Of a DNA stretch of 38,380 bases, positions 29,470 through 37,159 are shown piece by piece. The stretch comes from Williamsia sp. GTDB taxonomy: Bacteria > Actinomycetota > Actinomycetes > Mycobacteriales > Mycobacteriaceae. The notes below the pieces were generated by a model. The model had not been told where the DNA came from. It did not search any database and worked only from the letters and a program-made list of their open reading frames with translations. A program made the position numbers and the translations under genes. How positions within the stretch are numbered: the first letter of the stretch is position 1; each line of letters opens with the position of its first letter. The stretch covers positions 1 to 38,380 of the forward strand of contig NZ_JAEMTF010000039.1 of NCBI RefSeq assembly GCF_016462415.1, given 5' to 3'.

Positions 29470-29882
29470 AGATCGAAGCCCGACTCTTCGAGATCCTGAC
29501 GATCTTCTTCTTCGGCGCGGCGATCCTGTACGGCGTCTGCACCGGACTGTCGAGCAAGAACGTGGAGTGGGTCGGTCTGACCGGCATCGTGATGACCGGC
29601 GGTTTGACGCTGATCATCGGCACGTACTTCCGGTTCGTCGCACGCCGCGTCGACATCCGCCCCGAGGACTACGAGGAGGCGGAGATCGAGGACGGCGCAG
29701 GCGAGCTCGGCTTCTTCAGCCCCGGCAGCTGGTGGCCCATCCTGATCGCCGGAGGCGCCGCGATTCTCGCCGTCGCCATGGCGATGAGCCAGTTCTGGCT
29801 GGTGGCCGTGGGTGCGGTGGCCATCGTCTCGGCCGTCGGTGGTCTCGTGTTCGAATACCACGTGGGCGCGGAGAAGCACTGA
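29466..29882 (+). CDS. ctaF: cytochrome c oxidase subunit 4 (actinobacterial type)
   Basis: This 138-aa four-helix membrane protein is a subunit of the actinobacterial aa3 oxidase. It has a helical hairpin (about 6-55), then the charged loop [20 protein letters not shown] and [12 protein letters not shown], the hallmark of the family. Two more helices complete it, ending [10 protein letters not shown]. It starts at GTG 29466, overlapping the ctaC stop in a GTGA, so translation is coupled. The corresponding M. tuberculosis gene is Rv2199c (recalled). Confidence 0.95.
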   Translation: MKIEARLFEILTIFFFGAAILYGVCTGLSSKNVEWVGLTGIVMTGGLTLIIGTYFRFVARRVDIRPEDYEEAEIEDGAGELGFFSPGSWWPILIAGGAAILAVAMAMSQFWLVAVGAVAIVSAVGGLVFEYHVGAEKH

Positions 29883-29907
29883 CACCACACATTTCTCGAT
29901 CCACACG

Positions 29908-30471
29908 ATGACAAGGGCAGGTGCGCGAGCACCTGCCCTTTCTCGTGTCCACACCGCGGACCTCGGGATCCCGCAGCGCGCCGAGATCCGCGCGATGCTG
30001 ACGGCTGCGTTCGACCAGGACTTCACCGATGACGACTGGGACCACGCTCTCGGGGGCCTGCACGTCATCTGCCGCCTCCCCGACGCCGTCGTCGGGCACG
30101 CGGCCGTTGTCCAGCGACAGCTCCACGTGGGCCCTCGTGTGCACCGTGTCGGCTACGTGGAGGCCGTGGCGGTGTCCGCGGATGCGCAGCGACAGGGAAT
30201 CGGTGGCCTGCTGATGGCCTCGGTCGAGGAGGTCATCGCAGGGGCGTACGACTTCGGTGCACTGGCGGCCAGCTCGGCCGGTCTGCCGCTCTACCGCGGA
30301 CGTGGTTGGCAGACCTGGAACGGGCCACTGTTCGTCGCGGGACCCGACAGGTCGACCGCGACGCCCGATGACGCCGGGGCGGTGATGGTCTTCGGTCCCG
30401 CCGTCGAGTCGGGCAGCGTCGATCTCAGGGCGTCTATGACGGCGGATGCACGCCGCGGCGACCCCTGGTGA
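29908..30471 (+). CDS. GNAT acetyltransferase of the aminoglycoside AAC(2') family
   Basis: This 187-aa protein resembles, from memory, the chromosomal AAC(2')-Ic of M. tuberculosis along its whole length. Matching segments are VHTADLGIPQRAEIRAML, DFTDDDWDHALGGLHV, VGHAAVVQRQL and VGYVEAVAVSADAQRQGIGG (the acetyl-CoA loop). YDFGALAASSAGLPLYRGRG, WQTWNGPLFV and TPDDAGAVMVF also match. AAC(2') enzymes acetylate the 2'-amino group of aminoglycosides using acetyl-CoA, and the natural substrate in mycobacteria is uncertain. The ATG at 29908 is the only start that keeps the conserved VHTADL strand. The first codons form a terminator-like hairpin. No Shine-Dalgarno sequence and no clear -10 are visible, and ctaF ends only 25 bp upstream, so expression may depend on readthrough. 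Confidence 0.85.
   Translation: MTRAGARAPALSRVHTADLGIPQRAEIRAMLTAAFDQDFTDDDWDHALGGLHVICRLPDAVVGHAAVVQRQLHVGPRVHRVGYVEAVAVSADAQRQGIGGLLMASVEEVIAGAYDFGALAASSAGLPLYRGRGWQTWNGPLFVAGPDRSTATPDDAGAVMVFGPAVESGSVDLRASMTADARRGDPW
29913..29940 (+). terminator. terminator-like hairpin inside the 5' end of the AAC(2') gene
   Basis: AAGGGCAGGTGC / loop GCGA / GCACCTGCCCTT is a perfect 12-bp stem followed by TCTCG (CCCTTTCT tail). It lies 31 bp after the ctaF stop, where a terminator for ctaC-ctaF is expected. It also encodes residues 2-11 of the acetyltransferase. Confidence 0.65.
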
Positions 30472-30472
30472 G

Positions 30473-30535
30473 TCCGTAACCGCCCACTCGTCGTCCGTAG
30501 CCGCCCACTCGGTGTCCGTAACCGCCCACTCGACG
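30473..30535. repeat. three tandem 21-bp direct repeats
   Basis: Three copies (30473-30493, 30494-30514, 30515-30535) share the core TCCGTAACCGCCCACTCG, with one change (A to G) in the middle copy and three variable bases at each end (TCG, GTG, ACG). The array begins two bases after the AAC(2') stop. The period is a multiple of three, but there is no credible coding frame. Confidence 0.9.
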
Positions 30536-30576
30536 GTGGGAATGGTGACGGTGGGGGAGGGGAGGAGCCGACACAG

Positions 30577-30612
30577 AACGGCCGGCGAACCCGTGTGGGT
30601 TCGCCGGCCGTT
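30577..30612. terminator. terminator hairpin between the AAC(2') gene and qcrB
   Basis: A perfect 16-bp stem AACGGCCGGCGAACCC / loop GTGT / GGGTTCGCCGGCCGTT can be extended by ACACA/TGTGT with one bulged base. It sits 24 bp beyond the qcrB stop and can serve both convergent transcripts. Confidence 0.8.
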
Positions 30613-30635
30613 GTGTTCGAGCCGAGTGGCGATGG

Positions 30636-32261
30636 CTACTCGAGCATCTTGCCGCCCTTTGCCTGGAGATTCGAGATGGCCTCGTGCTCCTGGGCGTGCG
30701 CCTCGCGCTCGAGCTCCACGTTGCGCTTCTGCTCCTCCGGCGGATCGGCGATCATGAGCGACCCGGTGCCGGGCGAACCGGCCGATCCCAGCTTGTTCAT
30801 GCGCTTGGGGAGCGCCGCGCCCTGGTACGGGAGCGGGATCGGGTGTCCGTGATCGTCGACGGGGCCGAGCGGCTGGTGGACCTCGACGTACTCGCCCTGG
30901 GGGAGACGCTTCATGATGCCGGTCTCGATGCCGTGCTCGAGGACCGCGCGGTCACTGCGCTGCAATGCGAGTGCCCAGCGGTAGGCGATGAAGTACGCCA
31001 GCGGCGGCAGGATGATCAGACCGATGCGACCCATCCACGTCGTCGCGTTGAGCGAGATGTGGAACTTCAGCGCGATGATGTCGTTCATGCACGACAGCGT
31101 GAGCACGATGTAGAAGGCGAAGGCCATCGCGCCGATCGCGGTACGGACCGGGACGTCACGCGGACGCTGCAGCAGGTTGTGATGCGCGTCGTCGCCGGTG
31201 AGCCGCTTCTCGATCCACGGGTAGGCGATCATCGCGGTGATGATCACACCGATGATGGCGACGACCCAGAAGATCGCGGGGATCGTGTACGAGTTGCCGA
31301 AGTAGATCTCCCACGCCGGCATCAGTCGGGCCAGACCGTCGGTCCACATCATGTAGATGTCGGGCTGGGAACCGGCCGAGACGTGTGCGGGGTTGTACGG
31401 ACCGAGCACCCAGATCGGGTTGATCTGGAACACGCCGGACATGATCGCGAGGATGCCGAACGTGACGGCGAAGAACGCGCCGGACTTGACCGCGAAGACC
31501 GGGAGGATGCGGACACCCACGACGTTCTTCTCGGTGCGGCCGGGGCCGGGGAACTGGGTGTGCTTCTGGTACCAGACCAGCGCCAGGTGGGCGCCGATCA
31601 GCGCGAGGATGATCCCGGGGAACAGCAGCACGTGCAGGATGTAGAGCCGCGGGATGATGATCTCGCCGGGGAAGTCGCCACCGAACAGGGCCCAGTGGAC
31701 CCAGGTGCCGACCACCGGGATACCCATGACGATGCCCGACATCGCGGCGCGCACGCCGGTACCGGAGAGCAGGTCGTCGGGCAGCGAGTAACCGAAGAAG
31801 CCCTCGAACATCGCCAGCAGCAGGAGCAGGCAGCCGATGACCCAGTTGGCCTCACGCGGTCGACGGAACGCGCCGGTGAAGAAGATGCGCGCCATGTGCA
31901 CGATGATCGACGCGGCGAACAGCAGCGCCGCCCAGTGGTGGATCTGACGGACGAACAGACCGCCGCGGACGTCGAACGAGATGTCGAGCGCGGTCGCGTA
32001 GGCCTTGCTCATCTCCACGCCGTTGAGCGGCTGGTACGAGCCCTGGTAGGTGACCTCGGCCATCGACGGATCGAAGAACAGGGTGAGGTAGACACCCGAG
32101 ATCAGCAGGATGACGAAGCTGTAGAGAGCGATCTCACCGAGCAGGAACGACCAGTGCGTCGGGAAGACCTTGTTGATCTGGCGTCGCATGCCTGCGGCCA
32201 GGTGATAGCGGGAGTCGACTCCCTCTGCTTGGACCGCTGCGCGATCCGCGATAGCACTCAT
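30636..32261 (-). CDS. qcrB: cytochrome bc1 complex cytochrome b subunit
   Basis: QcrB is the heme b-containing quinol-oxidising core of the actinobacterial bc1 complex. It has 541 aa, with eight or more membrane helices and the long C-terminal extension typical of actinobacteria. Visible features are [39 protein letters not shown] and [13 protein letters not shown] (quinol site). Others are [20 protein letters not shown] (heme His), the WALFGGD stretch and [17 protein letters not shown] (PEWY-equivalent region). The soluble C-terminus has [19 protein letters not shown]. The start ATG overlaps the qcrA stop (ATGA). This subunit is the target of imidazopyridine bc1 inhibitors in mycobacteria. 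Confidence 0.96.
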   Translation of the reverse strand: MSAIADRAAVQAEGVDSRYHLAAGMRRQINKVFPTHWSFLLGEIALYSFVILLISGVYLTLFFDPSMAEVTYQGSYQPLNGVEMSKAYATALDISFDVRGGLFVRQIHHWAALLFAASIIVHMARIFFTGAFRRPREANWVIGCLLLLLAMFEGFFGYSLPDDLLSGTGVRAAMSGIVMGIPVVGTWVHWALFGGDFPGEIIIPRLYILHVLLFPGIILALIGAHLALVWYQKHTQFPGPGRTEKNVVGVRILPVFAVKSGAFFAVTFGILAIMSGVFQINPIWVLGPYNPAHVSAGSQPDIYMMWTDGLARLMPAWEIYFGNSYTIPAIFWVVAIIGVIITAMIAYPWIEKRLTGDDAHHNLLQRPRDVPVRTAIGAMAFAFYIVLTLSCMNDIIALKFHISLNATTWMGRIGLIILPPLAYFIAYRWALALQRSDRAVLEHGIETGIMKRLPQGEYVEVHQPLGPVDDHGHPIPLPYQGAALPKRMNKLGSAGSPGTGSLMIADPPEEQKRNVELEREAHAQEHEAISNLQAKGGKMLE

Positions 32262-33493
32262 GGCTTGTCCTTACCTTGGCCGCGCTCCCAGAAAGCGGGG
32301 CCGACGGGCTCGATGTAGTCACCTGCTGCAACCATGTATCCCTGATTGTTCACCGTAATCGGCAACTGCGCCAGTGCGCGTGCCGCCGGTCCGAAGATCG
32401 GCTTGCCGTACTCCAGGGCGTTGAACTGGCTCTGGTGGCACGGGCAGAGAATCCGGTTCGTCTGCTGCTCGTAGAGCGAGGTCGGGCACCCGAGGTGCGA
32501 GCACACCTTCGTGTACGCGAAGTAGTCGCCGTAGTTGAAGCTCTCCTGGCCCTTGCGCTTGATCACCTTGGCGGTGTCGGTCGGGCGCAGGCGGATCAAC
32601 ATGACCGGGTTACGGACCAGCCGCAGACCGGCGTGCAGCTTCTCCCGCGACTCCTCGGTCTCTCCGAAGCCGTCGGAGAGGCGCCACGGGAAGACCGTCT
32701 CCATCGCGCCGGCGTCGAGATCCTCGGGCCGGACCAGGACGACCTGGCTCGGGTCGCCGGTGTCGCGGCGGATGAAGACCGTCTCGTTGGGCGACTTGGG
32801 GTCGTTGTAGATCGGGGACCAACCGGTGTGCCACAGGACGGAGTCCTTGCCCTGGGCCCACGGGTTCTTGATGATGCCGCCGAGCAGCGCGACCACACCG
32901 GTGAGGGCGAAGGCGCCGACACCGAAGGCGGCCGAGCCGATGATCAGCTTGCGCCGCGCGATGGTCGACGTGGCGCCCGCGTTGTTCAGCAGGGCCACGG
33001 TGGTGGCCTTGTCGAGGTCGTTGGAGCCGCCGTCGTGGCGATCCTGGACCGAGATCTCCTCGGGGATGAACTTCTTCGTGAACTGCACCAGGCCGATGCC
33101 GACCGCGAGGATCGATCCACCGAAGGTGATGCCGAGCAGCGGCGTGTTCAGGGTGTAGAGGAAGTAGTTCTTGCCGTCCGGGAGGACGAACTCCCAGTGG
33201 TTGAAGAGGAAGATCACGAAGCATGCGACGGCCAGGATGCCCGCGAGGGCGAACCAGAACGCAACCGACCGCTCGGCGCGCTTCTCGGCCTTCGTGCCGG
33301 CCTCGGCGAACCGGTCGCGACGGTAGATGATCTCGACGCCGTCGAGATTCGTACCGAGCTTGACCAGGTCGTCGTTGCTCATCTTGTCGAGCTCGTCACG
33401 GGTGTACGACGGCGGGTTGTGAGTCCCCTCGGCCTTCTCGGGGGTCATCTTCTCATCATCGTCGGAACCCGACGGCTTCTGCGCGTCAGTCAT
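32258..33493 (-). CDS. qcrA: cytochrome bc1 complex Rieske iron-sulfur subunit
   Basis: QcrA carries the [2Fe-2S] cluster that takes the first electron from quinol. The protein has 411 aa. An acidic N-terminal tail is followed by three membrane helices (about 77-98, 116-137 and 183-207), the actinobacterial arrangement, not the single helix of other bacteria. The Rieske domain has CSHLGC (Cys331, His333, Cys336) and CPCHQS (Cys350, Cys352, His353). The cluster ligands are C331, H333, C350 and H353, with C336-C352 as disulfide. ATG 33493 overlaps the qcrC stop in an ATGA, and its own stop overlaps qcrB in the same way. Confidence 0.97.
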   Translation of the reverse strand: MTDAQKPSGSDDDEKMTPEKAEGTHNPPSYTRDELDKMSNDDLVKLGTNLDGVEIIYRRDRFAEAGTKAEKRAERSVAFWFALAGILAVACFVIFLFNHWEFVLPDGKNYFLYTLNTPLLGITFGGSILAVGIGLVQFTKKFIPEEISVQDRHDGGSNDLDKATTVALLNNAGATSTIARRKLIIGSAAFGVGAFALTGVVALLGGIIKNPWAQGKDSVLWHTGWSPIYNDPKSPNETVFIRRDTGDPSQVVLVRPEDLDAGAMETVFPWRLSDGFGETEESREKLHAGLRLVRNPVMLIRLRPTDTAKVIKRKGQESFNYGDYFAYTKVCSHLGCPTSLYEQQTNRILCPCHQSQFNALEYGKPIFGPAARALAQLPITVNNQGYMVAAGDYIEPVGPAFWERGQGKDKP

Positions 33494-34410
33494 GATCGCG
33501 ATCCAATCCACATCGCTGCGGCGACAACCGCAATGACACCGACAACCCACATGGCCATGCCCTCGGACACCGGTCCGAAGCCGCCGAGCGCGTAGCCGCC
33601 CTGGGGCTTGGTCTCACTGGCGTACTTGACGTAGCCGATGATGTCCTTCTTCTCGTTCTCGGTCAGCTGCCGATCCGAGAACTTGGGCATGTTCTGCGGG
33701 CCGGTGAGCATGGCCGTGTAGATCTGCTGCTCGTTGGCCGGGTCCAGGGTGGGCGCGTACTTGCCGGAGGACAGCGCTCCGCCACGACCGGTGAAGTTGT
33801 GGCACGAGGCGCAGTTCAGACGGAACAGCTCGCTGCCGCGTCCGATGTCGGATCCACGGAGCTCACCCTGTGCCTTGACCGGGTAGCCGTCCTCCATCTT
33901 CACGGTGCCGTCGGTGTTGTGTTCGTAGACCACCGAGGGGCCGCCGCCGACGGACTGCACGTAGGCGCCGAGCTGGTCGGTCTGCGCCTCGGTGAACTTC
34001 GGAGGCTTACGGGCGGCCTGGGCCTCACCGCGGACGGCGGGCATGCGGCCCGACGAGACCTGGAAGTACACCGATGCGTCGCCGACGCCGACCAGCGACG
34101 GGCCACGATCCTGGACGCCGTCGAGGTTGCGCCCGTGGCAGGTGATGCACGAGGTCTCGTAGAGCTTCTTGCCGTCCTGGATCAGGGCGGCGTTGGTCTG
34201 CGCATCGGCCGTGGCCACCTGGGGCGACGGCGTGATGACGGTCGCGAGTCCTCCCGCGACGAGCAGGCCCGCGAGCAGGAGCAGGGCGCCGGTGGCGCGC
34301 CTGCGCAGCTTGCGACGGGATTTCGCCCGCTTGGGGTCGGTCCGCGCGGTCTCGACGCCGGTCCGGTCGGCCGAGTCGTCCGCCTGCACGGGCGGGGGAG
34401 AAGAACTCAT
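33490..34410 (-). CDS. qcrC: cytochrome bc1 complex diheme cytochrome c subunit
   Basis: QcrC is the diheme cytochrome cc that replaces a soluble cytochrome c and hands electrons directly to CtaC in the bc1-aa3 supercomplex. It has 306 aa, with a basic N-terminus and an anchoring helix (about 41-60). Two heme c sites, CITCH (88-92) and CASCH (200-204), follow. Axial-ligand-type methionines lie in [13 protein letters not shown] and [18 protein letters not shown], and a C-terminal membrane helix ([19 protein letters not shown]) closes the protein. ATG 34410 has only a weak AGAGAGAG element upstream. It lies 67 bp after ctaE on the same strand. Confidence 0.97.
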   Translation of the reverse strand: MSSSPPPVQADDSADRTGVETARTDPKRAKSRRKLRRRATGALLLLAGLLVAGGLATVITPSPQVATADAQTNAALIQDGKKLYETSCITCHGRNLDGVQDRGPSLVGVGDASVYFQVSSGRMPAVRGEAQAARKPPKFTEAQTDQLGAYVQSVGGGPSVVYEHNTDGTVKMEDGYPVKAQGELRGSDIGRGSELFRLNCASCHNFTGRGGALSSGKYAPTLDPANEQQIYTAMLTGPQNMPKFSDRQLTENEKKDIIGYVKYASETKPQGGYALGGFGPVSEGMAMWVVGVIAVVAAAMWIGSRS

Positions 34411-34477
34411 CTCTGCTCTCTCTGGTGGTTGCTGATTGGAGCTGGTGACCTGGTCCACCGGGCTGCGGTGGGTTCGG

Positions 34478-35089
34478 TCACCGGATGAAGTAGATGGTGG
34501 CGAACAGGCCGACCCACACGATGTCGACGAAGTGCCAGTAGTACGACACCACGATCGCCGCGGTGGCCTGGGCCGGCGTGAACTTGCTGAGCCTGGTGCG
34601 GATCAGCAGGAAGACGAACGCCACGAGACCGCCGATGACGTGCAGGCCGTGGAAGCCGGTCGCCATGTAGAACACGGAGCCGTAGGCGCTGGACGAGAGC
34701 GTCGTGCCCTCCTCGACCAGCGAGTGGTACTCGTAACCCTGACCGGCGACGAAGAACGCGCCCATGATGAAGGTGAGGATGTACCACCGACGGAGACCGA
34801 AGACGTCACCGCGCTCGGCGGCGAAGACGCCCAGCTGGCAGGTCACCGACGACAGGATGAGGACGGCCGTCACCGGGATGGCGAGGAAGAGGTTCAACTC
34901 CGTCGGCTCCGGGGGCCAGTTGCCGCCCGAGTTCGCTCGTGCCACGAAGTACATCGCGAACAATCCCGCAAAGAACATGAGCTCACTGGACAGCCAGACG
35001 ATGGTGCCGACACTGACCATGTTGGGACGGTTCAGTGAGTGCACCCTCGAGGTGATGGCTGTGCCCGAGGTACCTGCAGCGCTAGTCAC
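34478..35089 (-). CDS. ctaE: cytochrome c oxidase subunit III (aa3 type)
   Basis: CtaE is the five-helix subunit III of the aa3 oxidase, which stabilises subunit I and its proton uptake. It has 203 aa. Family segments are [51 protein letters not shown] and [18 protein letters not shown]. The end is [20 protein letters not shown]. The start is GTG 35089. It is the first gene of the ctaE-qcrC-qcrA-qcrB operon, so oxidase and bc1 subunits are made together. The catalytic subunit I (ctaD) is not in the window. Confidence 0.96.
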   Translation of the reverse strand: MTSAAGTSGTAITSRVHSLNRPNMVSVGTIVWLSSELMFFAGLFAMYFVARANSGGNWPPEPTELNLFLAIPVTAVLILSSVTCQLGVFAAERGDVFGLRRWYILTFIMGAFFVAGQGYEYHSLVEEGTTLSSSAYGSVFYMATGFHGLHVIGGLVAFVFLLIRTRLSKFTPAQATAAIVVSYYWHFVDIVWVGLFATIYFIR

Positions 35090-35169
35090 AAAATGAAGTA
35101 TGACGGTTCGTAGTATCTGATGACTACTCGGGTCGGGAAAAAGTTCCGACGGAAATGAGAGGCCAGGTC

Positions 35170-35667
35170 ATGACGCGAGACCTCAACGGACACGAGGTCC
35201 CGACGGGCCGCGTGCGACGCCTGCTCGGACGCCTCGGAGGCGGTGGTGCGGCAGACGCCGAGCTGACCGCCACCGACCCCGATCTGATCGTCGTGGCGCA
35301 GAGCTTCGACGACTCCGCGGCCAGCTCAGCGGTGTTGGAGGACTCGCAGTGGCGCAGTGCCGAGCAGGCCGTGGTGCGGCACATCCTGGCCGTCCCGGAG
35401 GGCCGTGTCGGCGAGGCCGTCGCCACCGCCGCCCAGGACGGCTACGAACAGGTCGACGTCTCGGGTGTGGCCGAGGTCGCGCAGGGCCCGGGCGTGTCGG
35501 GAACGAGCGCTGCCGGGGTGGGCGAACACACACTCCTGGGGTTGGCCAGACCACAGCTCGTCGACGCCCTGCACTGCTCGCAGGAACGTTCCCGGATGGC
35601 CGGGCTCGGTGCCCGCCACGACGGCACGGTTCTCGGCTGGCAGGTCCTGCAGCGACCGCCGCACTGA
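35170..35667 (+). CDS. hypothetical protein, 165 aa, divergent from ctaE
   Basis: I do not recognise this protein. It starts with a basic segment (MTRDLNGHEVPTGRVRRLLG) and a Gly-rich GRLGGGGAADAE. A mixed domain follows with DPDLIVVAQSFDDSAASSAV and VVRHILAVPEGRVGEAVATA. The C-terminal half has QDGYEQVDVSGVAEV, RPQLVDALHCSQERSRMAGL and the end HDGTVLGWQVLQRPPH. No signal peptide, membrane helix or metal motif is visible. ATG 35170 is preferred over ATG 35155 because AGAGG lies seven bases upstream. Codon use is like its neighbours. It shares an 80-bp divergent region with ctaE and precedes trpD on the same strand. Confidence 0.75.
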   Translation: MTRDLNGHEVPTGRVRRLLGRLGGGGAADAELTATDPDLIVVAQSFDDSAASSAVLEDSQWRSAEQAVVRHILAVPEGRVGEAVATAAQDGYEQVDVSGVAEVAQGPGVSGTSAAGVGEHTLLGLARPQLVDALHCSQERSRMAGLGARHDGTVLGWQVLQRPPH

Positions 35668-35725
35668 GCGCGTCGGGGCCGGTACGACGCGGGCAGTCGG
35701 ATGTCCGACCCCGCTCGCGTACGAA

Positions 35726-35731
35726 TACGCT
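35726..35731 (+). promoter_or_regulatory. -10 element of trpD (leaderless type)
   Basis: TACGCT ends 8 nt before the ATG at 35740, with no ribosome binding site in between. Confidence 0.45.
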
Positions 35732-35739
35732 GCACTCCC

Positions 35740-36801
35740 ATGGACGCGACCTGGCCGAACATCCTTGGCACACTCGTCGACGGGCGGGATCTCTCGGCCG
35801 ACGACGCCCGCTGGGTGATGAACGAGATCATGTCCGACAACGCGACCCCGGCTCAGATCGCAGCCTTCGGCGTCGCCATGAAGATGAAGGGCCCGGTGGC
35901 CGCCGAGCTCAACGGTCTCGCCGCCTCGATGCTGGGGCACGCGGTGCGGGTACGCCTCGAGCGGCACGCGGTCGACATCGTCGGTACCGGCGGGGACCGG
36001 TCCAACACCGTCAACATCTCCACGATGAGCTCGGTGGTCGTCGCCGCGGCCGGCGTGCCGGTGATCAAGCACGGCAACCGTTCCGCGTCCTCGCGCAGCG
36101 GCGGCGCCGATGTGCTCGAGGAATTGGGCGTGGCCATCGGCCTCGGTGCGGAGGACGTGGCGCGGTCGGTGGCGCAGGCGGGGATCGGTTTCTGTTTCGC
36201 GCCGGTCTATCACCCGGCGCTGCGGTTCGCCGGGGCGCCGCGCAAGGAGATCGGCATCCCGACGGTGTTCAACGTCCTCGGGCCGCTGACGAACCCGGCG
36301 CAGCCGCGCAGCGGGCTCGTCGGGTGTGCGTTCGCCGACCTCGCACCGGTGATCGCCGACGCGTTCGCCGAGCGCGGCAACTCGGTGCTGGTGGTCCGCG
36401 GTGACGACGGTCTCGACGAGCTGACGATGACGACGACGTCGTCGGTGTGGCTGGCACACGGGGGCACCGTCCGCGCGATGTCCTTCGACCCCACCCGCGT
36501 GGGCCTGTCGCTGTGCCCGCCGGGCGCGCTGACCGGTGGCGACGCGGTGTTCAACGCACGCGTGGCCCGCGAGACCTTCGCGGGTGCGACCGGTCCGGTG
36601 CGCGATGCGGTGCTGCTCAACGCGGCCGGCGCGATCGTCGCCTACGACCTCGCAGGCGATGCGTCGGTCGACCTCGACGCGAACGCGTTCGACGAGGACC
36701 TCTACGCGCGGTTCGCCGCGGCGATCACCCGTGTCGCCGAGGCGATCGATTCCGGTGCAGCGACCGCGGTCCTCGATCGCTGGGTGCGCATCACGGCCTA
36801 G
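35740..36801 (+). CDS. trpD: anthranilate phosphoribosyltransferase
   Basis: TrpD condenses anthranilate with PRPP in tryptophan synthesis. It has 353 aa. Motifs are [18 protein letters not shown] (PRPP loop GTGGD at 82-86), [20 protein letters not shown] (110-126) and [33 protein letters not shown] follows, as does [12 protein letters not shown] with the Mg-binding Asp-Glu. The frame is open to 35701, but [10 protein letters not shown] with the -10 just upstream is the better start. As in M. tuberculosis (recalled), this trpD is away from the other trp genes. Confidence 0.96.
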   Translation: MDATWPNILGTLVDGRDLSADDARWVMNEIMSDNATPAQIAAFGVAMKMKGPVAAELNGLAASMLGHAVRVRLERHAVDIVGTGGDRSNTVNISTMSSVVVAAAGVPVIKHGNRSASSRSGGADVLEELGVAIGLGAEDVARSVAQAGIGFCFAPVYHPALRFAGAPRKEIGIPTVFNVLGPLTNPAQPRSGLVGCAFADLAPVIADAFAERGNSVLVVRGDDGLDELTMTTTSSVWLAHGGTVRAMSFDPTRVGLSLCPPGALTGGDAVFNARVARETFAGATGPVRDAVLLNAAGAIVAYDLAGDASVDLDANAFDEDLYARFAAAITRVAEAIDSGAATAVLDRWVRITA

Positions 36802-36826
36802 TGCCCCGCGCTGGGCGGACGGCGGG

Positions 36827-37102
36827 TCACTCGCCGATGGAGAAGCCGTCCTCGATGTCGGCACTCGAGTAGGTCTTGAACGCGATGTGTGTGGCCGTGT
36901 GCCGCACGCCCTCGATCCGATTGATCGTGCCGGTGACGACGTCGGCGATCTGTTCGTGGTCGCGGACGGCGATCGTGGCGATCAGATCCACGTCCCCCGC
37001 GCAGGAGTAGACCTCGCGGACCCCGTCGACGTCGGCGATCGCCTGGGCCGTCTCGGGAATGGTGTGCACGTCGGCGGTGATGAGAACGATGGCCGTGATC
37101 AT
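36827..37102 (-). CDS. stand-alone Lrp/AsnC ligand-binding (RAM) domain protein
   Basis: This 91-aa protein corresponds to the C-terminal ligand-binding and oligomerisation domain of Lrp/AsnC regulators, without the N-terminal helix-turn-helix. It reads ITAIVLITADVHTIPETAQA, then VDGVREVYSCAGDVDLIATI and a closing THIAFKTYSSADIEDG. Such RAM-only proteins bind amino acids or assemble with full-length Lrp proteins, and the partner here is unknown. Being next to trpD suggests amino-acid sensing, but that is only inference. It is convergent with trpD, with 25 bp between the stops. Confidence 0.9.
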   Translation of the reverse strand: MITAIVLITADVHTIPETAQAIADVDGVREVYSCAGDVDLIATIAVRDHEQIADVVTGTINRIEGVRHTATHIAFKTYSSADIEDGFSIGE

Positions 37103-37108
37103 GCGGCC

Positions 37109-37114
37109 ACTGTA
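37109..37114 (-). promoter_or_regulatory. -10 element of the RAM-domain gene (leaderless type)
   Basis: TACAGT on the minus strand ends 6 nt before the ATG at 37102. Confidence 0.5.
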
Positions 37115-37159
37115 TGCGCGACGCCCGGTCTCGAGAGCGCGACCGGACCAGCCGGTCGC

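Noticed and set aside
30473-30535. CRISPR array
   Set aside because: The repeats are directly tandem, with only three variable bases and no spacers, and no cas gene is present.
30446-30757. Small plus-strand frame through the 21-bp repeats
   Set aside because: It starts inside the AAC(2') gene, runs through the terminator and into antisense of qcrB, and has no ribosome binding site of note.
28327-35089. A new respiratory-defence system formed by the respiratory genes and the acetyltransferase
   Set aside because: ctaC, ctaF, qcrC, qcrA, qcrB and ctaE are standard supercomplex genes in conserved order; only the acetyltransferase is unusual, so a system-level claim is not supported.
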